Origin: Methylotenera sp.
GTDB lineage: Bacteria > Pseudomonadota > Gammaproteobacteria > Burkholderiales > Methylophilaceae
Assembly: GCF_029945705.1 (NCBI RefSeq)
Contig: NZ_JAQSDC010000004.1
Coordinates: forward strand, 124,001-188,000
Direction of reading: 5' to 3'
Length of the DNA: 64,000 bases
In this document: positions 1-8,740 of the stretch, one piece after another
How positions within the stretch are numbered: the first letter of the stretch is position 1
Layout: each line of letters starts with the position of its first letter
Made by a program: the position numbers and the translations under genes
Notes under the pieces: generated by a model
The model's input: the letters and a program-made list of their open reading frames with translations, nothing else
Told to the model about the DNA's origin: nothing
The model's database searches: none

Positions 1-287
1 TCAAATCGACAGTTATGTGCGGTAAGTACCATACCCTCAAGATGGCTAAATAAATCACCCGCAATTTCTTTAAAGGTTGGTGCGTGCTGCACCATGTCAT
101 TAGTGATACCAGTTAATCCCGTAATTTGACGTGGAATGGGTGTCTCTGGGTTGATTAAAGACTCCCAGACTACCGTTTTCTCACCACCCTCAATTTTAAT
201 CAAAGCAACTTCAGTAATGCGGTCAAACAGAGGTGTACCCCCTGTAGTTTCAATATCTAAAAAAACTAAGTCTGGTAGCCAATACAT
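1..287 (-). CDS. DnaQ-like DEDDh 3'-5' exonuclease, N-terminal part (runs off the left edge)
   Basis: The first 95 residues of an exonuclease of the DNA polymerase III epsilon/RNase T family are visible; the rest lies outside the window. Motif I, DIETTG, supplies the metal-binding Asp and Glu at residues 11 and 13. The start of motif II (AHNCRFD) is reached exactly at the window edge. The text between them (NPETPIP, ITGLTGIT) is typical of epsilon-type domains. The ATG at 287 is chosen because an in-frame TAG lies 15 bases upstream of it; an AGGA sits about 13 bases upstream, which is a loose ribosome site. In many betaproteobacteria such domains are fused to a GIY-YIG (UvrC-like) domain, which cannot be tested here. 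An IS element has inserted about 35 bp upstream of the start and may have replaced its promoter. Confidence 0.85.
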   Translation of the reverse strand, partial: MYWLPDLVFLDIETTGGTPLFDRITEVALIKIEGGEKTVVWESLINPETPIPRQITGLTGITNDMVQHAPTFKEIAGDLFSHLEGMVLTAHNCRF

Positions 288-321
288 TTGGTTTAATGCG
301 TCCTAAAGCTTGAGATTAATT

Positions 322-329
322 ATCTTCTA
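322..329. repeat. Target site duplication, left copy
   Basis: ATCTTCTA directly abuts the left end of the IS element; the identical copy is at 1044-1051. Confidence 0.9.
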
Positions 330-1043
330 GGGGCTGTCCTAGATAACTAGCCCATATGTTGTTTAACCCATTGTTTTATTTGTAATAGCTGCACTTGTGG
401 TGTTGGGTTATTAAAACGCCACTCGCACTCCTTTAAAAACAGCACGAAATTAGCCTTTGGCACACCGTTAAATTTACGCATCTGACGCTTCGCTTGATTC
501 CAAAAATTCTCTATACCATTGATGTGATTTTGTTTGTCAGCAAACAGTTTCGAGTGGTTAATTCGATAGTGCTTGAAATCAGAAACATCCAACACATTAT
601 AGCCACGCCAACTATCAGAATACACGATACTGTCTGGTATCACTTTGTTGGCAATAATGGGCATCAATTTTTGACTACTAGCATCAGTAATAATCTTGGT
701 ATAGACCTTGCCACCGCGCTTTAGCAGGCCAAACACGGGACTTTACCTGCTGACCCTCGACCGCGTTTTCCTTTGCGTGTACCACCAAAATAACTTTCAT
801 CTACTTCTATTTCACCCGTAAAAACTTCGTGTGATTCCTGCTCTAATTCATACGCAATAATCTCACGTAGCCTTTGAAAATAGTAGGCCGCCGTATTGCG
901 ATTAACACCTATCAAATCAGCAGCACATCTAGCCGTTGTTCCAGCAACAAAATGCTCTATTAGTTTGCTTTGTTTAGCTGAACTTAATCTGCTCTTTCTC
1001 ATGCCGTCCTTATAACATTTTATGTGTTATCTAGGACAGCCCC
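330..1043 (-). mobile_element. IS1595-family (IS1016-like) insertion sequence, 714 bp, complete ends
   Basis: The element is bounded by perfect 18-bp terminal inverted repeats: GGGGCTGTCCTAGATAAC at 330-347 and its reverse complement at 1026-1043. It is flanked by an 8-bp direct repeat, ATCTTCTA, at 322-329 and 1044-1051. An 8-bp target duplication and a length near 700 bp fit the IS1595 family, IS1016 group. It carries one transposase, on the minus strand, broken by a frameshift. The intact ends and exact target duplication indicate a fairly recent insertion. It sits between the stop codon of a UmuD-like relic and the start codon of the exonuclease gene. Confidence 0.93.
347..1002 (-). pseudogene. 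IS1595-family transposase, frameshifted
   Basis: Two overlapping reading frames together encode one transposase of about 219 residues. The N-terminal part (1002 down to 721) has a helix-turn-helix-like region (AADLIGVNRNTAAYYF) and the start of the catalytic domain (EIEVDESYFGG, first acidic residue). The C-terminal part (736 down to 347) continues with VFGLLKRGGKVYTKII, YSDSWRGYN and the end of the DDE/N core (HINGIENFWNQAKR). The frames join at about 735-741, where AGKVP should run straight into VFGLLKRGG; loss of one base explains the break. Relatives use a single uninterrupted frame, so this is probably an inactivating mutation. Programmed frameshifting is not excluded, but no slippery heptamer is obvious. 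Confidence 0.88.
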
Positions 1044-1051
1044 ATCTTCTA
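1044..1051. repeat. Target site duplication, right copy
   Basis: ATCTTCTA directly abuts the right end of the IS element and matches 322-329 exactly. Confidence 0.9.
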
Positions 1052-1061
1052 TTAAAAAGGG

Positions 1062-1252
1062 TTAATTCGGTCTAATGACTTCAAATTTTGGATGATGTGG
1101 AATCAAAATATATTGACTCTTTTCTTTACCAAGCTCTTTGATAGTCACTTCATTTGAGCCCTCCAAACTGCAATGATTATATTGCCGACGCGTGCATCGG
1201 TTATCTTCTCATACACCGTACAATCACCATTTAAGATGCCTCTATCCACCAT
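1062..1252 (-). pseudogene. Relic of a UmuD/LexA-like S24 peptidase
   Basis: Reading down from 1252, one frame gives MVDRGILNGD, then DARVGNIIIAV, and stops. The next frame gives NEVTIKELGKEK, then YILIPHHPKFEVIRPN, and ends at a TAA at 1062-1064. Joined across the shift near 1150, these resemble the C-terminal half of UmuD-type peptidases. There a serine-containing SMxxxGI-x-GD loop is followed by G(D/N)IVIAV, a (F/V)TVKxL strand with the catalytic lysine, and LxPxNPxFxxI. The N-terminal half is missing and there is at least one frameshift, so no active product is expected. The assignment rests on these short motifs only. The IS element inserted just beyond the stop codon. Confidence 0.6.
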
Positions 1253-1320
1253 TGAGTTCCATATGACTTGTCACATTCTGGCGATTGATGGCTTTAAATG
1301 ACTGCTTTCGATTAAAAGCG

Positions 1321-1989
1321 CTAGTCAACTTCTACCATTAACTCATTGCGCCTTAAGAAGGGAAGAGTCCAAGGTGGATTGTACCTAGCGAGTTCTGGAT
1401 TACTCAGTGCATTAAAGTTTTTGTGTGTGATCCATCGATTTAGCTCTGCTTGTTTTACAGTCATTTTTTCTTGACCAACTAACCCAGTAAACCTAATTAC
1501 AGCAAATTTTTGTCCTGGTATTCCTCTGATGATTACTAGTGGATTATTAGGTTTGGGCAACGTTTGTAACGTATATTGGCTAGGCATTACAAAATAAACT
1601 CTCCAGCCACTATTAGATTGTTGCAACCCCACAGGGGCGGTCATAGAAATTTTCTCAGCCGATGCTTTAACAGCGACTGGCGCAGTCATATTGATTTTTT
1701 CACTTTTACCAGATTGTGCTCTATTGTTTCCAAAGATATAGTCAGCAATCAGCTTAAATCCTTTACTAGATGCATCATTCATGTCGCCATCTACAAAGAC
1801 CTCAGCAATTATCTTAGGCTCATAAGCTCTAAGTTCAAAAGCCTCTTCTTTTTCTAAGAGTGTGAATTTTGGTTCTTCAATAGCCATAGCAGTATTTGAG
1901 AACATAAATAAAATGGAAATCCATAGTATCATTTTTGCATAACATAACTGTTGAAGTCGATTTAAGATTTGCTGAGATATTGCCATCAT
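1321..1989 (-). CDS. SOUL family haem-binding protein, exported
   Basis: A 222-residue protein of the SOUL/HBP family. Members bind haem or other tetrapyrroles through a distorted beta-barrel; the bacterial role is not established. Family marks are EEPKFTLLEKEEAFELRAYEP near the mature N-terminus, the doubled KINMTAPV / KISMTAPV motif around residues 97-120, and a tail ending PPWTLPFLRRNEL. A signal peptide is visible (MILWISILFMFSNTAMA, cleavage after AMA at about residue 36), so the protein is probably periplasmic. The met at residue 20 (KMILW) would give a more usual signal-peptide length than the first ATG and may be the true start. The gene stands alone, divergent from the Atm1-like exporter. 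Confidence 0.85.
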   Translation of the reverse strand: MMAISQQILNRLQQLCYAKMILWISILFMFSNTAMAIEEPKFTLLEKEEAFELRAYEPKIIAEVFVDGDMNDASSKGFKLIADYIFGNNRAQSGKSEKINMTAPVAVKASAEKISMTAPVGLQQSNSGWRVYFVMPSQYTLQTLPKPNNPLVIIRGIPGQKFAVIRFTGLVGQEKMTVKQAELNRWITHKNFNALSNPELARYNPPWTLPFLRRNELMVEVD

Positions 1990-2240
1990 GCTATTTACTC
2001 TAGTTTCCTTTTATATAAAGCGTTAGAAGAGTTGATTTGATAAATAATCAAAAATATTCATCGGTTAAAAATTTTTTGACATCAGGAAAAAAGAAATTTT
2101 AAAGGATAAAAAATATAAAGGTCTATTAAAGCGGGTGAAGTGCAATGCGAATAAATATGAGCAATACTCAAGCTAATGACATGCTAGCGTTCGTCAATTT
2201 AAAAAACGCTCCTTAAACTAATACTTTTATTAAAAATCTT

Positions 2241-4055
2241 ATGCCGCGCTTGAAATCAGAATTCATCTCAATAAATAATAAGCGCCAACTTAAAGATTGG
2301 CAAATTATTAAAAATTTATTGCCTTATTTAATAGCTTATAAGGCGCGCATCATTTTTACTTTGTTGTGCTTGTTGGTGGCTAAGGCAGCCAACTTGAGTA
2401 TCCCCATTATGCTTAAAAAGATTGTAGATGCGATGAGTATCAACACTACTGCTCAAGCATTGCTAGTGGTGCCGGTAAGTCTGATTGTGGCTTATGGATT
2501 ATTACGGCTATCAGCCTCACTGTTTGGAGAATTGCGTGAGTTAATTTTTTCTAAAGTGACTGAGAATGCAGTCAGGCAAGTGGGTTTGCAAGTGTTTAAT
2601 CACCTGCATGCTTTATCACTTCGCTTTCATCTTACGCGCCAAACAGGCGGCTTAACACGTGACATTGAGCGAGGTACACGTGGCATTCAATCGCTGATTT
2701 CATTTTCTCTTTATAGCATTATTCCAACGCTAATTGAGCTAGCTATGGTGCTGGGCTACTTCTTTTACGCCTATGATATTTGGTTTGTGATGGTGACTTT
2801 TACTGCCATTTTTTGTTATGTGATGTTTACGGTAGTAGTAACTGAATGGCGAACCCATTTCAGACTTGAAATGAATAATCTTGACTCTAAGGCAAACCAA
2901 AGCGCGGTTGATTCATTGATTAATTTTGAAACAGTTAAGTATTTTGGCAATGAACAGTATGAGTCTGCTCGCTATGATGTCAATTTAAAAAAATATGCAC
3001 AAGCTGCTATTAAATCACAAAAGTCACTAGCATTTTTAAATTTTGGCCAGCAAACTATCATCGTTATTGGCTTGGTTTTTATCTTAAGTTTGGCTAGTCA
3101 AGGCGTTGCAAGCGGAAAAATGACGATTGGCGATTTGGTATTGGTCAATGTGCTGATGATTCAATTGTATATTCCACTCAATTTTCTAGGCGTGCTTTAT
3201 CGCGGGATGAAGCAATCTTTAATAGATATCGACAAGATGTTTAATTTGCTAGAAACAGATCAAGAAATTGCAGATGTTCCAAATGCCAAAGACTTGGTAA
3301 TTCGTTCACCTGAATTAGGACCAGAGGTTTGTTTTAAAGACGTTTGTTTTTATTATGAACAAAACCGTGGCATATTAAATAAAGTGTCTTTTGAAATATT
3401 GCCAGGCCAAACGACAGCAGTTGTGGGGCATAGTGGTGCGGGTAAAAGTACCTTATCTCGATTGTTGTTTCGTTTTTACGATGTGCAATCAGGTGCAATT
3501 TATTTAGACGGTCAAGATATTAAAGCAGTTAAACAATCAAGCCTAAGAAATGCCGTTGGCATTGTCCCGCAAGATACTGTGCTGTTTAACGATACTATTG
3601 GATTTAACATTGCCTACGGTAAACCTGAAGCCAGCCAATCCGAAATTGAATTAGCGGCTAAGTCGGCGCAAATACACGATTTTATAATGAGTCTACCAAG
3701 CGGTTATAACACGGATGTTGGAGAACGAGGTCTTAAACTATCAGGTGGCGAAAAACAACGAGTAGCGATTGCAAGAACGCTACTAAAAACTCCTGCATTG
3801 CTAGTTTTTGATGAAGCCACTTCTGCGCTTGATTCCGAAACTGAACGCTGCATTCAAAAAGAATTAAATGAGCTTGCCAAAAACCATACTACTTTAATCA
3901 TTGCTCACCGTCTCTCTACTATCACGCATGCCCATCAAATTTTGGTCATGTCAGGAGGCGAAATTGTTGAACGGGGTACGCATGAGTCGTTATTAATGCT
4001 TGGTCAACGCTATGCTGAAATGTGGCGTGCACAGCAATCTCATGGCCAATCATAA
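2241..4055 (+). CDS. Atm1/HMT-type ABC exporter, fused permease-ATPase
   Basis: A 604-residue half-transporter with an N-terminal six-helix membrane domain (about 25-340) and a C-terminal ATPase. Walker A is GHSGAGKST (396-404), the signature is LSGGEKQR (about 500-507), Walker B is LLVFDE, followed by an H-loop (AHRLSTI). The membrane domain holds SLAFLNFGQQ near 262-271, matching the glutathione-contact segment of mitochondrial Atm1 and bacterial Atm1-like exporters. By family it should homodimerise in the inner membrane and export glutathione-linked or metal conjugates; the substrate here is unknown. No strong ribosome site precedes the ATG at 2241, but the N-terminal alignment supports it. 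The gene is monocistronic. Confidence 0.87.
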   Translation: MPRLKSEFISINNKRQLKDWQIIKNLLPYLIAYKARIIFTLLCLLVAKAANLSIPIMLKKIVDAMSINTTAQALLVVPVSLIVAYGLLRLSASLFGELRELIFSKVTENAVRQVGLQVFNHLHALSLRFHLTRQTGGLTRDIERGTRGIQSLISFSLYSIIPTLIELAMVLGYFFYAYDIWFVMVTFTAIFCYVMFTVVVTEWRTHFRLEMNNLDSKANQSAVDSLINFETVKYFGNEQYESARYDVNLKKYAQAAIKSQKSLAFLNFGQQTIIVIGLVFILSLASQGVASGKMTIGDLVLVNVLMIQLYIPLNFLGVLYRGMKQSLIDIDKMFNLLETDQEIADVPNAKDLVIRSPELGPEVCFKDVCFYYEQNRGILNKVSFEILPGQTTAVVGHSGAGKSTLSRLLFRFYDVQSGAIYLDGQDIKAVKQSSLRNAVGIVPQDTVLFNDTIGFNIAYGKPEASQSEIELAAKSAQIHDFIMSLPSGYNTDVGERGLKLSGGEKQRVAIARTLLKTPALLVFDEATSALDSETERCIQKELNELAKNHTTLIIAHRLSTITHAHQILVMSGGEIVERGTHESLLMLGQRYAEMWRAQQSHGQS

Positions 4056-4515
4056 GAAGTTTGCATTTTTGACATCAAAATCTACAAAGTCACCAAAAAA
4101 TGTAATTAAACCAGATTGTTTTCTATTTCCAGAATTCACATATGATTACTACTAAATTTGCTAAACAATTAAAACCGTGAAATCTAACTCGGCACTTTAG
4201 CGATCAATTTGGAATAACTGATCAGATATTTAGAATAACGCAATTGGAGAGTAGTTGTCTGTTTGTTTGCGCACATATTAAGCTTTACAAAATTATGTGG
4301 AAGTTCTGTCTTTATACTATTCGTTAGCCATAAATCGCACTTTTGAGGACGATATGAAGGTTGCTTATTTCTAATTAAAGCGTCTACTTGATAGTCGTCA
4401 AATTCAACTCTAGTATTATTGAAGACGGTAAAAAATAAATTACGTAAACTAGACAATCATTATTAGACTTGTCATTAATACCTATAGCGCCTCGAGATTT
4501 TAAAAAGGGAAATTC
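4056..4515. other. 460-bp intergenic stretch without a recognisable gene
   Basis: This A+T-rich gap separates the two ABC transporter genes. A 90-codon minus-strand frame (4184-4456) has no recognised motif and no ribosome site, and I do not call it. The region presumably holds the promoter of the downstream transporter; no convincing operator or terminator was seen. Confidence 0.6.
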
Positions 4516-6333
4516 ATGAATTGGAATGTTGAGCTACTCGCAAGTGTGATATGGCTTGCTGAAGCATTTGTGATTAGCACAATTGGCTTGATTGCAATTG
4601 CATTTGCGCTGACGCACTGGACTAGCTGGGGCCGGCAATTTAAGCGGATAGCGTGGCCATATTTAAGTCCAAGTAGAAGCTTGTTTCCCTTAGGTTTATT
4701 GATACTCATCATATTTTTCACCTTACTTTCAGTTCGACTAAACGTGCTATTTTCATTTTGGTATAACGGTTTCTATACCGCCATGCAAAAGTTGGATGCC
4801 AAGTCATTTTGGTTTATGTTATTAATATTCGCTGTATTGGCTACTATCCATGTCGGGCGTAGTTTACTTAACTATTATCTACGTAAAACCTTTGTAATAA
4901 GTTGGCGCATCTGGTTGACCAACTCATTAGTAAACGGTTGGCTAGCACATCAAACCTACCATCGCAGTCAATACCTACTGACTAATGCCGACAACCCTGA
5001 TCAACGCATACAGCAAGATGTCGATAGTTTTGTGACCAGTTCGCTGACACTTTCTATGGGCTTATTAGACGCAGTAGTCTCTCTGTTTTCATTCACCCTT
5101 ATTCTGTGGAGCTTATCTGGCGTACTTTCAGTGTTTGCTATAGAGATTCCACGTGCGATGGTGTTTCTGGTTTACATATACGTAATTATTGCGACAGTAT
5201 TTGCCGTTTGGCTAGGCAAGCCGCTAGTAATGCTAAATTTTAATAATGAAAAATTTAATGCTAATTTTCGCTATGCGCTGATTCGTGTACGTGAGTATAG
5301 TGAAAGTATTGCTTTTTTTGGTGGTGAAAATGTCGAGCGCATTAATTTGCTCGCTAGATTTAAGTATGTGATTAGCAATATGTGGGCTATTGTATTTCGG
5401 TCGCTAAAATTTGATGGATTCAACTTAAGCATTAGTCAGGCCGCCGTAGTGTTCCCATTTATTGTGCAAGCGCCACGTTTATTTATTAAGCAAATTACGC
5501 TCGGCGACATGATGCAAACTGCTCAAGCCTTTGGCCAAGTGCAAGATGCGCTGTCATTTTTCCGTAGCTCTTACGATACCTTTGCAAGCTATAAAGCCGT
5601 ATTAAATCGTTTAATAGGCTTTTTAGATGTGATGGAGTCTGTAGAAAAGTTACCATTGGCACAAATTCAAAATAGTGAAAAGCTTAGCCTTAGAATTGAA
5701 GGTCTTACAGTGCATACACCTGCAAATAAATTATTGATAAGCAACTTAAACCTTGTATTAGGGGCTGGTGCATCGCTTATTATTCGCGGAGCTTCAGGCG
5801 CGGGAAAAACCACTTTATTACGCGCTGTTGCAGGTTTATGGCCGTTTGTGGAAGGCAAAGTGACCAAGCCTTCAGTCGAGCGTTGTTTATTCTTGCCACA
5901 AAAACCGTATCTTCCATTAGGTACATTAAGAACAGCACTTTACTATCCTTTAGTTTACCCATCTGGTCTATCGAGTTTTACGGAATCAAACACTTCAAAT
6001 GAGGCCGTTGACATATTGCAGAAGTGCCAGCTTGGACATTTAGTGCCAAAGCTAGATGAAGATAGTGATTGGAGTAATCAACTTTCTTTAGGCGAACAGC
6101 AAAGGTTGGCGATTGGCCGCGCATTATTAAGCCAAGCACAGCTTATATTTTTAGATGAAGCCAGCTCTGCAATGGACGAAGGACTTGAGTATGCAATGTA
6201 TCAATTGCTGCGAACATCTAAGCCAGAAGCTATTTTAGTGAGCGTTGGACACCGCAGTAGTTTGTTAACGTTTCATGCACAGTCGCTTGATTTAGTGGGA
6301 GAGGGGGGATGGATTTTGACTGAGTTAAACTGA
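4516..6333 (+). CDS. SbmA/YddA-type ABC transporter, fused permease-ATPase
   Basis: A 605-residue protein with an SbmA/BacA-like membrane domain: several hydrophobic helices in residues 10-220, plus family segments around LNVLFSFWYNGFY, TYHRSQYLL and NPDQRIQQDVDSF. An ATPase domain follows, with Walker A GASGAGKTT (about 425-433), signature LSLGEQQR and Walker B QLIFLDEASSAMD. The architecture is that of E. coli YddA and of mycobacterial B12/peptide transporters, not of bare SbmA, which lacks the ATPase. Substrates in this family include antimicrobial peptides, cobalamin and very-long-chain lipids; none can be assigned here. The start is preceded by AAAAAGGGAAATTC, a good ribosome site. Confidence 0.85.
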   Translation: MNWNVELLASVIWLAEAFVISTIGLIAIAFALTHWTSWGRQFKRIAWPYLSPSRSLFPLGLLILIIFFTLLSVRLNVLFSFWYNGFYTAMQKLDAKSFWFMLLIFAVLATIHVGRSLLNYYLRKTFVISWRIWLTNSLVNGWLAHQTYHRSQYLLTNADNPDQRIQQDVDSFVTSSLTLSMGLLDAVVSLFSFTLILWSLSGVLSVFAIEIPRAMVFLVYIYVIIATVFAVWLGKPLVMLNFNNEKFNANFRYALIRVREYSESIAFFGGENVERINLLARFKYVISNMWAIVFRSLKFDGFNLSISQAAVVFPFIVQAPRLFIKQITLGDMMQTAQAFGQVQDALSFFRSSYDTFASYKAVLNRLIGFLDVMESVEKLPLAQIQNSEKLSLRIEGLTVHTPANKLLISNLNLVLGAGASLIIRGASGAGKTTLLRAVAGLWPFVEGKVTKPSVERCLFLPQKPYLPLGTLRTALYYPLVYPSGLSSFTESNTSNEAVDILQKCQLGHLVPKLDEDSDWSNQLSLGEQQRLAIGRALLSQAQLIFLDEASSAMDEGLEYAMYQLLRTSKPEAILVSVGHRSSLLTFHAQSLDLVGEGGWILTELN

Positions 6334-6536
6334 GGAAGAAGTTGCTCTGTATTATATTTATAGGTTATAACTGGCCACTATCTCATATTTATTGAAGACA
6401 AGCTATCATGAGCATTATTGGCTAATGTAAATAAGTAGTTCTCAACATAAAACCGTCATTGATTAATAGCTAGAATGTTTATTCTAAGTAAGAACTAAGC
6501 GCCCTAAAGGGTTTGTAAGATATTTGAGGGGAATAA

Positions 6537-7415
6537 ATGGCTACTCAAGAAGATATACAGTCTCATTATGATTTAGATAATGATTTTTTTGCACTCTTTC
6601 TAGATAACGATTATCGTGTTTATAGTTGTGGCGTTTGGAAGTCTGCATTAAATTTAGAAGATGCGCAGAAGCATAAGCTGGAAAGGTTAAGTAAATTTGC
6701 GCATCTCGCAGACGGACAAACAGTATTGGATGTAGGTTGCGGCTGGGGAGGACTAATGCAGTATGTGACTAGCCAATATCCCAACTCTAAAACTCACGGT
6801 TTAACATTAAGCACAAAACAATTTGAATACATTCAGTCTGTCCCTAAAGCGGGAGTTACAGCATATCTATGTGCATGGCAAAAATTTGCATCACCACAGA
6901 AAAAGTTCGACGCAATCATTTCAATAGGCGCATTTGAGCATTTTGCTTCTGTTGAAGATCATTCGGCATCACTACACCGCAAGGTTTATCGTGATTTCTT
7001 TAATTGGTGTAAATCGGTTTCCACAGACGATGCGTACATTGGCTTGCAAACTATTGTTATCAATAGAGCGCCAAATTCAATTGGGGAACTAAGAGATTCT
7101 AGATACTTACTTGAGAAAGTATTTCCTGGATCAGCATTACCCTCAATCAGTGATATTCAGGCAGCCATTGTCGATCAATATGAAATATCTGAAATTCGAT
7201 TAATCGGTCAAGATTACGCACGTACTTTAGCTGAGTGGGATAAAAGACTAATAGTAAATAGAAATAAAATTATTGATCGTTACAGTGAATCTGTATTTGA
7301 TCACTATCGAACTTATTTTGATGCGGCTAAGCGTTGCTTTCAGACAGGATATGTAGACCTATTGCAAGTTTCCTTACGTAAAGCTAAGGCTATTAAGATT
7401 TTATCACCCAAGTAA
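6537..7415 (+). CDS. CFA-synthase-like SAM-dependent methyltransferase
   Basis: A 292-residue class I methyltransferase. It begins with the QSHYDLDNDFFALFLD segment seen in cyclopropane-fatty-acid synthases and small-molecule C-methyltransferases, followed by the SAM-binding motif VLDVGCGWGG at about residues 63-72 and GLTLSTKQ, then a motif equivalent to SIGAFEHF. It is about 100 residues shorter than classical Cfa (around 380) and lacks that enzyme's N-terminal extension. It is closer in length to mycolic-acid-type or natural-product C-methyltransferases. The substrate may be an unsaturated phospholipid or a small isoprenoid and cannot be decided. GAGGGG lies 6 bases before the ATG. The gene appears monocistronic. 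Confidence 0.78.
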   Translation: MATQEDIQSHYDLDNDFFALFLDNDYRVYSCGVWKSALNLEDAQKHKLERLSKFAHLADGQTVLDVGCGWGGLMQYVTSQYPNSKTHGLTLSTKQFEYIQSVPKAGVTAYLCAWQKFASPQKKFDAIISIGAFEHFASVEDHSASLHRKVYRDFFNWCKSVSTDDAYIGLQTIVINRAPNSIGELRDSRYLLEKVFPGSALPSISDIQAAIVDQYEISEIRLIGQDYARTLAEWDKRLIVNRNKIIDRYSESVFDHYRTYFDAAKRCFQTGYVDLLQVSLRKAKAIKILSPK

Positions 7416-7502
7416 AATGATATATTAGTTACCATATAATTTGATACTCAACATAGTGCAAATCACCCCGGCGCCATTTATAGTATAAGCGCTTGCAAGC
7501 AT

Positions 7503-7543
7503 CGAAAGTGCTAATCATGATGGATTAATGATCAACACTTTCG
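7503..7543. terminator. Hairpin between convergent genes, possible bidirectional terminator
   Basis: CGAAAGTG at 7503-7510 pairs exactly with CACTTTCG at 7536-7543 across a 25-base loop. It lies between the ends of the methyltransferase and DUF3761 genes, where a shared terminator is expected, but there is no T-run on either side. Confidence 0.35.
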
Positions 7544-7559
7544 TGATACCTAAGTTATG

Positions 7560-8006
7560 CTAGTTACAAGCTTTACCACCCACTGCATGGTCACCCGCGG
7601 CTTTAGCCGCAGCTTCAGTCATGTAAGATCCTTCTTTTGTTTTGCCATAGTGCTCAGTACCGAAGCAGTGGTAAGTCTTAGATTTTGGATTTACCCATAC
7701 TTTGCCAGCGCCACCTCCTGCAGCTGCCACTGTTGGCATCTCTGACTTAGTCGGCTTCTCTGTTGAAACTGTTGCAGGTTTTGCTGCAGGAGTCGCTGCA
7801 ACTGGTGCTGAGGGCGAGCTGGCATTCCAGGCTTTTACGCCTTTATGACCTGAGCATGCGCCTTGCTTAGTTGTTCCTGTAAAGGATGTGCCATCATTAC
7901 ATAATGCTGAAACGCTTGTAGCCGTTGCTGCAGGCGTTTCAGCATGGGCTGCGGATAAGCCAATTAAAGACAACATGCTAACTAATACAAATGAACTGAT
8001 TTTCAT
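7560..8006 (-). CDS. Exported DUF3761-type protein
   Basis: A 148-residue secreted protein of unknown function. Residues 1-22 form a clear signal peptide ending SAAHA. A short DUF3761-like module follows (ALCNDGTSFTGTTKQGACSGH, with two cysteines), then a low-complexity Ala/Pro/Thr linker (about 65-100). The C-terminal module is VWVNPKSKTYHCFGTEHYGKT, ending HAVGGKACN, and also has two cysteines. This C-terminal module recurs in small exported proteins of beta- and gammaproteobacteria. The paired cysteines suggest disulphides in the periplasm. The upstream AGAGGAATATC is a plausible ribosome site. Confidence 0.75.
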   Translation of the reverse strand: MKISSFVLVSMLSLIGLSAAHAETPAATATSVSALCNDGTSFTGTTKQGACSGHKGVKAWNASSPSAPVAATPAAKPATVSTEKPTKSEMPTVAAAGGGAGKVWVNPKSKTYHCFGTEHYGKTKEGSYMTEAAAKAAGDHAVGGKACN

Positions 8007-8183
8007 GATATTCCTCTTTGATATGTAATAATGACGTTAAATGGATGATATTTATTTAAGTCTTAGCCGTAATAATTTCAACACGGAATCTATTTATCAG
8101 GTTGAGATTAAATGCTAAGGGCAGGTAGGTTTGCCTGATCTTAGTTAAGCTCTATTACAGGTAAGTATTGTTGATAGTTTCTC

Positions 8184-8429
8184 TTATTTGCCAATTAATG
8201 CATTAGCAGCGGCAGGTGCTGCAATCTTTGCTGTTTTTTTAGTGTGTTTATGGTGGTGTTTTTTGGCGGCTTTTGAAGGTGTAGCTTTAGCAGCATCAAC
8301 GGCTGGTTCAGGAGACGCTGCTTCGGTTTTTGCTGGCTCTAGAGGTTTAGCTGTATCTGCAGCAAAAGCAGATGTACCTATTGTGAATGCAAATGCGCCA
8401 GCGATAAGTGATGCTAAAAGTTTGTTCAT
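8184..8429 (-). CDS. Small exported Ala/Pro/Lys/His-rich protein
   Basis: An 81-residue protein with a signal peptide (MNKLLASLIAGAFAFTIG, ending SAFAAD). A low-complexity mature region follows, rich in Ala, Pro, Glu and Lys, with a basic histidine patch KKHHHKHTKK that could bind metal. The ATG at 8429 is preferred over one 12 bases upstream (8441), because GGAGGA lies 6 bases before 8429 and overlaps the longer form. No family was recognised. Compositionally similar short exported proteins are common in Methylophilaceae, but a function cannot be stated. Confidence 0.65.
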   Translation of the reverse strand: MNKLLASLIAGAFAFTIGTSAFAADTAKPLEPAKTEAASPEPAVDAAKATPSKAAKKHHHKHTKKTAKIAAPAAANALIGK

Positions 8430-8740
8430 TTCGTCCTCCAAAATATAAAGTTAAGTATTACAAGATGAGAGAGCTAAAAGTATATATAACTCACCATGAA
8501 GACTATCTTAAAGTGCAAAGCTGTCGGCTAGTTGACGTGGTAAAGTTGTATTCAAATTTTTCCCTTCAAGGGAATCACTCTAATTTTCATTAGTGAGAAG
8601 ACAAATCAAAGTCTTTTAAGGTGGGTCATTCGAGGATGTTATTCAACAGCAAGTTAAGTGCATATGCGCATTGGGTGTTTATGGTAGCTATTCATTGTAG
8701 GCATCATTCGACTGGTTTAACCCAACACGGTCTCACTGTA
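8430..8740. other. Intergenic stretch with a short palindrome
   Basis: This gap lies between the small exported protein and the end of the DUF2252 gene. It holds an exact palindrome TTCCCTT-C-AAGGGAA at 8560-8574. That could be part of the transcription end of the DUF2252 gene or a regulator site for the small protein. A short plus-strand frame at 8621-8818 overlaps the DUF2252 gene and has no support. Confidence 0.5.

Noticed and set aside
721-741. Programmed frameshifting in the IS transposase
   Set aside because: No clear slippery heptamer or downstream structure at the joint; family members use one frame, so mutation is simpler.
4184-4456. 90-codon minus-strand reading frame between two ABC transporter genes
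   Set aside because: No ribosome site, no recognised motif and biased composition; treated as chance.
8188-8448. Plus-strand frame antisense to the small exported protein
   Set aside because: Mirror frame of a low-complexity gene; the minus strand has the signal peptide and ribosome site.
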